Shown one piece after another: positions 21,953 through 25,504 of a stretch of DNA of 25,504 bases; within the stretch, counting starts at the first letter, position 1, and each line of letters starts with the position of its first letter. The stretch covers positions 1 to 25,504 of the forward strand of contig CAKRSS010000030.1 of NCBI GenBank assembly GCA_934401725.1, written 5' to 3'. The notes below the pieces were generated by a model, which worked only from the letters and a program-made list of their open reading frames with translations, did no database searches and was not told where the DNA came from. The DNA comes from an uncultured Eubacteriales bacterium. Lineage in GTDB: Bacteria > Bacillota > Clostridia > Oscillospirales > CAG-272. Both the position numbers and the translations under genes were made by a program.

Positions 21953-23131
21953 TCAGAACTCCGCCTTGATTCTTACGGTGTTGAGCGTGCCGAGCGCTTC
22001 GGTGACTAGCGCCCCGAAGTCCAGCTTGCGCTCCTCGGCCTCGACTTTGTGCAGCTCGGGGCGCGTCTTGGGATGCCGCGGCGTGAAGACGGTGCAGCAG
22101 TCCTCATACGGCTGAATTGAGGTGTCAAACGTGCCGATGTGGCGGGCGAGGCGGATAATTTCCTCCTTGTCCATGCCGATGCAGGGGCGGAAGACGGGCA
22201 GGCTGGTCACGGCGTCGGTGACACCGATAGCGGGCAGCGTCTGGCTTGCCACCTGACCGAGGCTCTCACCCGTGATGAGCGCGCCGCAGGAGCGCTCGTG
22301 GGCGATACGGTCGGCAATTGTCATCATGTAGCGGCGCAGAAGCAGCGTGAAATACTCCTCGTTGCAGGCGCGCGACAGCTCCTCCTGAATGTGCGTCAGC
22401 GAGACGATGTGGACGTTTATGTCGCCCGTCCAGTGCGCGACGAGCCCGGCGAGCTCGAGCACCTTCTGGCGCGCACGCTCGCTGGTGTAGGGGAAGGACT
22501 CGAAGTGAACGGCCTCGAGCCGTATGCCGCGCTTGGCCATCATCCAGCCCGCGACGGGCGAGTCGATGCCGCCCGAGAGCAGCAGCAGACCGTTACCGGC
22601 GCTTGCGACCGGCAGGCCGCCCGCTCCGGGACGCTGTCCGGCGTGAATGTAGGCCGCCGTCTCGCGGATTTCGACGCGGACGGTCAGCTGCGGGGCATGC
22701 ACGTCGACACGCAGGCGGGGGCAGGCGGACAGCACCGCCGCGCCCACCTCGGCGGACAGCTCCATCGAGTTGAGCGGGAACGCCTTGTCGGCGCGCTTGC
22801 CCTCGACCTTGAAGGTACGGATGCCCTCCATGAAGGGCGGGATATATTCGCGCGCGGTGGCGAGTATGGAATCGAGGTTTTTCTCGCAGACGGCGGCTCG
22901 GGTCAGCGCGATTATGCCGAAAACGCGCCCGGCAGCGCCGTACATGCCGTCGAGGTCGGCGTCGTCGTCGAGCGGCTCGATGTATATGGTGCTTTGCGAG
23001 CGGTGGACGTCAAAATGTCCGTACGCGGCAGAGCGGCGGCGCAGCTCGCGGCAGAGCATGTCCTCAAAATAGCCGCGGTTTGCGCCCTTGAGCACGATCT
23101 CGCCGTACTTGCAAAGAATTATTTCTTTCAT
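21953..23131 (-). CDS. thiI: tRNA 4-thiouridine synthase ThiI
   Basis: The 392-residue protein adenylates U8 of tRNA for 4-thiouridine formation and can also serve thiazole synthesis. It has an N-terminal ferredoxin-like region and THUMP domain (about 1-165) and a PP-loop ATPase domain with SGGIDSPVAGWMM (186-198). ITGESLGQVASQT and the CC near YEDCCTVFTPRHP are typical. There is no C-terminal rhodanese domain, as usual for Bacillota and other short ThiI, so sulfur comes from a separate cysteine desulfurase. No good Shine-Dalgarno sequence precedes the ATG; an inverted repeat GGGGGA/TCCCCC (23143-23148 and 23164-23169) lies just upstream and may influence initiation. Confidence 0.94.
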   Translation of the reverse strand: MKEIILCKYGEIVLKGANRGYFEDMLCRELRRRSAAYGHFDVHRSQSTIYIEPLDDDADLDGMYGAAGRVFGIIALTRAAVCEKNLDSILATAREYIPPFMEGIRTFKVEGKRADKAFPLNSMELSAEVGAAVLSACPRLRVDVHAPQLTVRVEIRETAAYIHAGQRPGAGGLPVASAGNGLLLLSGGIDSPVAGWMMAKRGIRLEAVHFESFPYTSERARQKVLELAGLVAHWTGDINVHIVSLTHIQEELSRACNEEYFTLLLRRYMMTIADRIAHERSCGALITGESLGQVASQTLPAIGVTDAVTSLPVFRPCIGMDKEEIIRLARHIGTFDTSIQPYEDCCTVFTPRHPKTRPELHKVEAEERKLDFGALVTEALGTLNTVRIKAEF

Positions 23132-23187
23132 AAATTCAGAATGGGGGAGTGCCGCGCGGGCGTTCCCCCTTTGCCTCTTTCTTAGTT

Positions 23188-23553
23188 TCAGTCGTTTTTT
23201 GCGCTGTCGACGCTGCCGTCGGCGGACTCGTCGGAGTCGCCGGTATCCACAGTGCCGTTTTCGGTGGCGTCGGTGGCGCTCTCATCGACGTCGACAATTT
23301 CGTCGGGCGGGGTGATGAGCGCTAGCGCCTCCTCAAGTCTGCTTTCGGGGACGAAAATGTCCGTTCCGAACATGCTGAAGCCGGCGATTATCTTGACCGA
23401 GCTTCCCGAGCCGCGTTCCTTGACGATGTAGGGGATTTCGGCTCCGTCGAGCAGGCTGCGCACGACGGCGAGGCCGACGTTGTCGCGGACTGTTGTCAGC
23501 AGTGCGGTGCCCTCCTCGCGGTGGCTGGGCTTATCAAGGCCAAAGAGTCCCAT
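23188..23553 (-). CDS. DUF2007-family protein with acidic tail
   Basis: The 121-residue product has a DUF2007 (putative signal-transducing) domain at about 15-85: LLTTVRDNVGLAVVRSLLDGAEIPYIVKE (in part), then GTDIFVPESRLEEALALI. The remainder (about 86-121) is acidic and low complexity with Asp, Ser, Thr and Glu, and is probably disordered. DUF2007 proteins have a small alpha/beta fold, and their biochemical role is not known to me. AAGGAAGG precedes the ATG. It lies 15 bases after the exonuclease gene and 56 before thiI, all on the same strand, so it belongs to that operon. Confidence 0.82.
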   Translation of the reverse strand: MGLFGLDKPSHREEGTALLTTVRDNVGLAVVRSLLDGAEIPYIVKERGSGSSVKIIAGFSMFGTDIFVPESRLEEALALITPPDEIVDVDESATDATENGTVDTGDSDESADGSVDSAKND

Positions 23554-23568
23554 TGTGGCTACCTTCCT

Positions 23569-24660
23569 TTACTCGTGATAATTTTCGTAGTAATTGGGGA
23601 ACAGCCTGTCCCAGACGTGGCGACAGGCGACGGTGTCGGCGATTGAGGTGTGAGCGGTTCCGTCCCATGCGACCTCGAGGCAGGCCATAGCGTCGGTCAG
23701 ACTTGCGTGCTGGACCTCGGGGCGGCACTCGTGCGCGTAACGGACGAACTCATTCGCGCAGCAGCGGACCTTGTCGTGCAGCGCGGCGCGCTCGGCTTCG
23801 GTTTCGTAAATGTATTTGATGTGGCTGTAATCCGTCGAGACGCCGTAGGCTATGAGGACGTCGGCGTTCGCGAATATTTCCTTGATGCGGGGGGTGAGCT
23901 CGGCAAGAGTGGGCGCGCCCTGCGTCATTTCGGGCGTGATGCCGTGGATTTTCTCGGTCTTCTTCCACTTCTTGGTGTGGACAGGGCGGACGAGCGTGTC
24001 CATTATCACATCTCCGTAGCCGTTGAGAATGCTGATGGAGATGATTTCGTCGTGGTCATAGAACCCGGTAAGCTCAAGGTCGAAGAACAGCACACGGTCA
24101 GGGTACATGTGGTACTCGGCGTTGCGGTGGCGGTCGCCCTCAATGCGCAGGACGGCCATCTCCTCGCGGTAGCAGTCCTCGCACAGCTTTTTGCGGTAGC
24201 GGACCTTCTTGCCGCACTTGACGCACATAAGCGGCTGACGCACGGCTGTTTTCTTGTCATAGAAATAGACTATGCTCCGGTCTTTTTTGTAGGTATAGGC
24301 GACCGGCTCCTCGACGACGTCGTAATGCATCTGCGCGAGTCGCTCCTTAGAGTAAAAGCCGCAGGCGGCGGCGCGCTTGATGTTCATGCGCGGGATGACG
24401 GTTCCGCTCTCGAGCGTGACCTCTTCCGTCCGCGCGTCGGGGTAGTACCACAGCTCGGGCGGTGCCTCGACGACTTTTGACGGGTCATAGTAATAGATCA
24501 GGCTGCCGTCTGTGTTTTTGCCGAAGGCGACCGGGTCGCCGCCTGGCAGCAGGTGCATCTGCGTGAGTATGCTGCGGGTCAGGTAATCGCGGGAGTCGGC
24601 CTCTTTTTTAGTGATCTCACGGATTGTCGCGCCTGAACGCAGCTTCATATCGGTTTTCAA
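23569..24660 (-). CDS. DEDDh 3'-5' exonuclease-like protein with duplicated N-terminal module and zinc ribbon
   Basis: The 363-residue protein has a DnaQ-like exonuclease domain (about 188-355). Its residues are D194 and E196 (FFDLELTG), the HGITPEM segment (239-245), D277 (VSTDYSH), H337 and D342 (HTSIADT). Upstream is a four-cysteine zinc ribbon, C146-x2-C149...C160-x2-C163. The N-terminus holds two related modules, about 26-62 (LTQMHLLPGGDPVAFGK, then SLIYYYD) and 103-137 (LAQMHYDVVEEPVAYTYK, then SIVYFYD). GGAGG at 24667-24671 is six bases from TTG 24660 but 18 from the later ATG 24648, so initiation at TTG is likely. Substrate may be RNA or DNA. It opens an operon with DUF2007 and thiI. 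Confidence 0.83.
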   Translation of the reverse strand: MKTDMKLRSGATIREITKKEADSRDYLTRSILTQMHLLPGGDPVAFGKNTDGSLIYYYDPSKVVEAPPELWYYPDARTEEVTLESGTVIPRMNIKRAAACGFYSKERLAQMHYDVVEEPVAYTYKKDRSIVYFYDKKTAVRQPLMCVKCGKKVRYRKKLCEDCYREEMAVLRIEGDRHRNAEYHMYPDRVLFFDLELTGFYDHDEIISISILNGYGDVIMDTLVRPVHTKKWKKTEKIHGITPEMTQGAPTLAELTPRIKEIFANADVLIAYGVSTDYSHIKYIYETEAERAALHDKVRCCANEFVRYAHECRPEVQHASLTDAMACLEVAWDGTAHTSIADTVACRHVWDRLFPNYYENYHE

Positions 24661-24715
24661 TACAGACCTCCAAAGGTTAATCGTATCATTAGCTCCAAAT
24701 ATACATATCCAAATA

Positions 24716-24744
24716 ATTATACCATACCGTTGTTATGAATTCAA
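24716..24744 (-). promoter_or_regulatory. Promoter of the exonuclease-DUF2007-thiI operon
   Basis: On the minus strand, TTGAAT (24744-24739) and TATAAT (24721-24716) are 17 bases apart with TGG before the -10. The start falls near 24709, about 50 bases before the TTG start. Confidence 0.78.
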
Positions 24745-24807
24745 TACCTATTCGCAAAATAATTTGCCGCGCGCCGCCCGGCGGGGGACAAAAATTTCTT
24801 TTTTCTA

Positions 24808-24836
24808 TTGTATTGAGGGGGGTTATATGATATAAT
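24808..24836 (+). promoter_or_regulatory. Promoter-like sequence reading into repeat copy B
   Basis: TTGTAT (24808-24813) and TATAAT (24831-24836) are 17 bases apart, with TGA before the -10. It points at the structured repeat starting near 24855, with no gene following inside the window. Confidence 0.6.
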
Positions 24837-24842
24837 AAAATG

Positions 24843-25230
24843 GAGAATTAGTATGCGGGGTGGGCGCTATTGCATATGCACGTATGCTTTTAAGAAGAGT
24901 TCTTTGGCCTTGGCAGGCGTGCCGGATGTTCGGCTGAAAACGTTTTTGAAAAATAAGTTCTTTGGCCCGAGGGGGCACTCGCCGAACGTCGGCGGGACGT
25001 TAAGAAGTGTACTTTTCTGCCGCGAGCAGAAAAGTACCAAAAGAATCGCCCCAAAGGGGCCGAACCTACGGTTCGCCCCCTCTGGACTCCCCCACTCCCT
25101 TGATGGATTGGCAGTGGCGCACGCTGGCCTCATTGCACGCACGGCGCCGGCATCACGCCTTTCGGTGACGCACGGCTTTGTCCCCGCTCGGACTCGCCGT
25201 GAAGGCGGCTTTAGGCGTTTTTTCTAAACT
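24843..25230. repeat. Hairpin-rich dispersed repeat, copy B (inverted relative to copy A)
   Basis: 25003-25099 is the reverse complement of 67-163 with three differences in 97 bases. The terminal module at 24868-24887 is the exact reverse complement of 281-300. GTTCTTTGGCC modules occur twice here (near 24900 and 24959), once in copy A. The perfect 12-bp stem is at 25009-25020/25026-25037. The boundary on the right is uncertain; GGCGT and A/T-rich remnants near 25160-25215 only loosely match bases 1-60. No convincing gene is seen across 24661-25230. Confidence 0.82.
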
Positions 25231-25504
25231 TAGCGTGACGTCTTTCGAGGTCGACCAGTGCGTGCGTGCGGATGGCAGCTTACAGTGATGAGGTTTTGGC
25301 GAGGCAGGCTTGAAAAAGTTAGTTTTGCTTTGATTGGTGCGCCATTTCCGCTCATTTTTCTGCCTAAATAGCCTTCATGAGCGGCGGAGCCGCAATATGA
25401 TGGCGCGGGTCGTGCAGCGTGAGCTATCGGTTCTATCAAACCTCATTCGAGCGGTGAAGCGCTCTCCGAAAACTTCATTCCAACAGCCATTTGTACCGCA
25501 GACG
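25231..25504. other. Intergenic sequence without a recognisable gene
   Basis: The last 274 bases contain only short open frames with no recognisable family motif and no ribosome binding site upstream. Small hairpins occur, such as GAGCGG/CCGCAA-like pairs near 25379-25394 and GAGCGGTGAAGCGCTC at 25449-25464. It may be part of a further repeat or the edge of an adjoining element cut off by the window. Confidence 0.6.

Noticed and set aside
22139..23185. Plus-strand open frame opposite thiI
   Set aside because: ThiI is well supported by its PP-loop and THUMP regions; the opposite frame has no supporting signals.

Overview
The window looks like chromosomal DNA from a fairly GC-rich member of the Clostridia (Bacillota), probably an uncultured gut or rumen type such as an Oscillospirales-like lineage. 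The evidence is strong AGGAGG-type ribosome binding sites, near-consensus TTGACA-N17/18-TATAAT promoters, and families typical of that class: a TepA-like ClpP, a GGGtGRT protein, PduL, an ECF S component, a DUF4430 lipoprotein and many small lipoproteins. The lineage is an inference; there is no rRNA or tRNA gene to fix it.

Layout. 1-311 is a hairpin-rich repeat, and an inverted copy lies at about 24843-25230, so nearly the whole window sits between inverted copies. 328-1020 (-) is a TepA/ClpP-like protease. 1208-3508 (+) is one apparent operon: PduL phosphotransacylase, a NifU-like Fe-S scaffold and a GGGtGRT protein. 3587-4200 (-) is a Phd-Doc toxin-antitoxin pair. 4391-8018 (-) holds 6-phosphofructokinase, CCA-adding enzyme and a beta-lactamase-fold hydrolase. 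8243-9051 is a divergent pair, a TM2-domain membrane protein and an XRE regulator, with a duplicated palindromic operator between them. 9257-12685 (+) is a directon of a secreted EEP-family lipoprotein, a Crp/Fnr regulator, an AlaX editing protein and an orphan PqqD-like protein. 12778-13925 (+) is a two-gene chromate-type (CHR) transporter.

14000-15454 (+) is the most coherent candidate system. A cobalamin-riboswitch-like leader with a downstream terminator hairpin precedes a DUF4430 lipoprotein and an ECF transporter S component whose frames overlap by four bases. Together these suggest a B12 or corrinoid capture and uptake module. 15623-16237 (-) is a lipoprotein. 16579-19107 (+) is a copper module, CopA P-type ATPase plus CopZ chaperone. 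19365-21870 (+) is an AT-rich island with a secreted protein (ricin-type lectin, Ig-like and a C-terminal CHAT/caspase-like region with a His-Gly and Cys motif) followed by a lipoprotein, possibly a secreted protease and partner. 21953-24660 (-) is an operon of an unusual DEDDh exonuclease with a duplicated N-terminal module and zinc ribbon, a DUF2007 protein and ThiI.

The best leads are the riboswitch/DUF4430/S-component module, the CHAT-like secreted protein with its lipoprotein, the inverted repeat with a compensatory base-pair change between copies, and the double operator at 8651-8691. All functions are read from sequence motifs alone; no searches were run.
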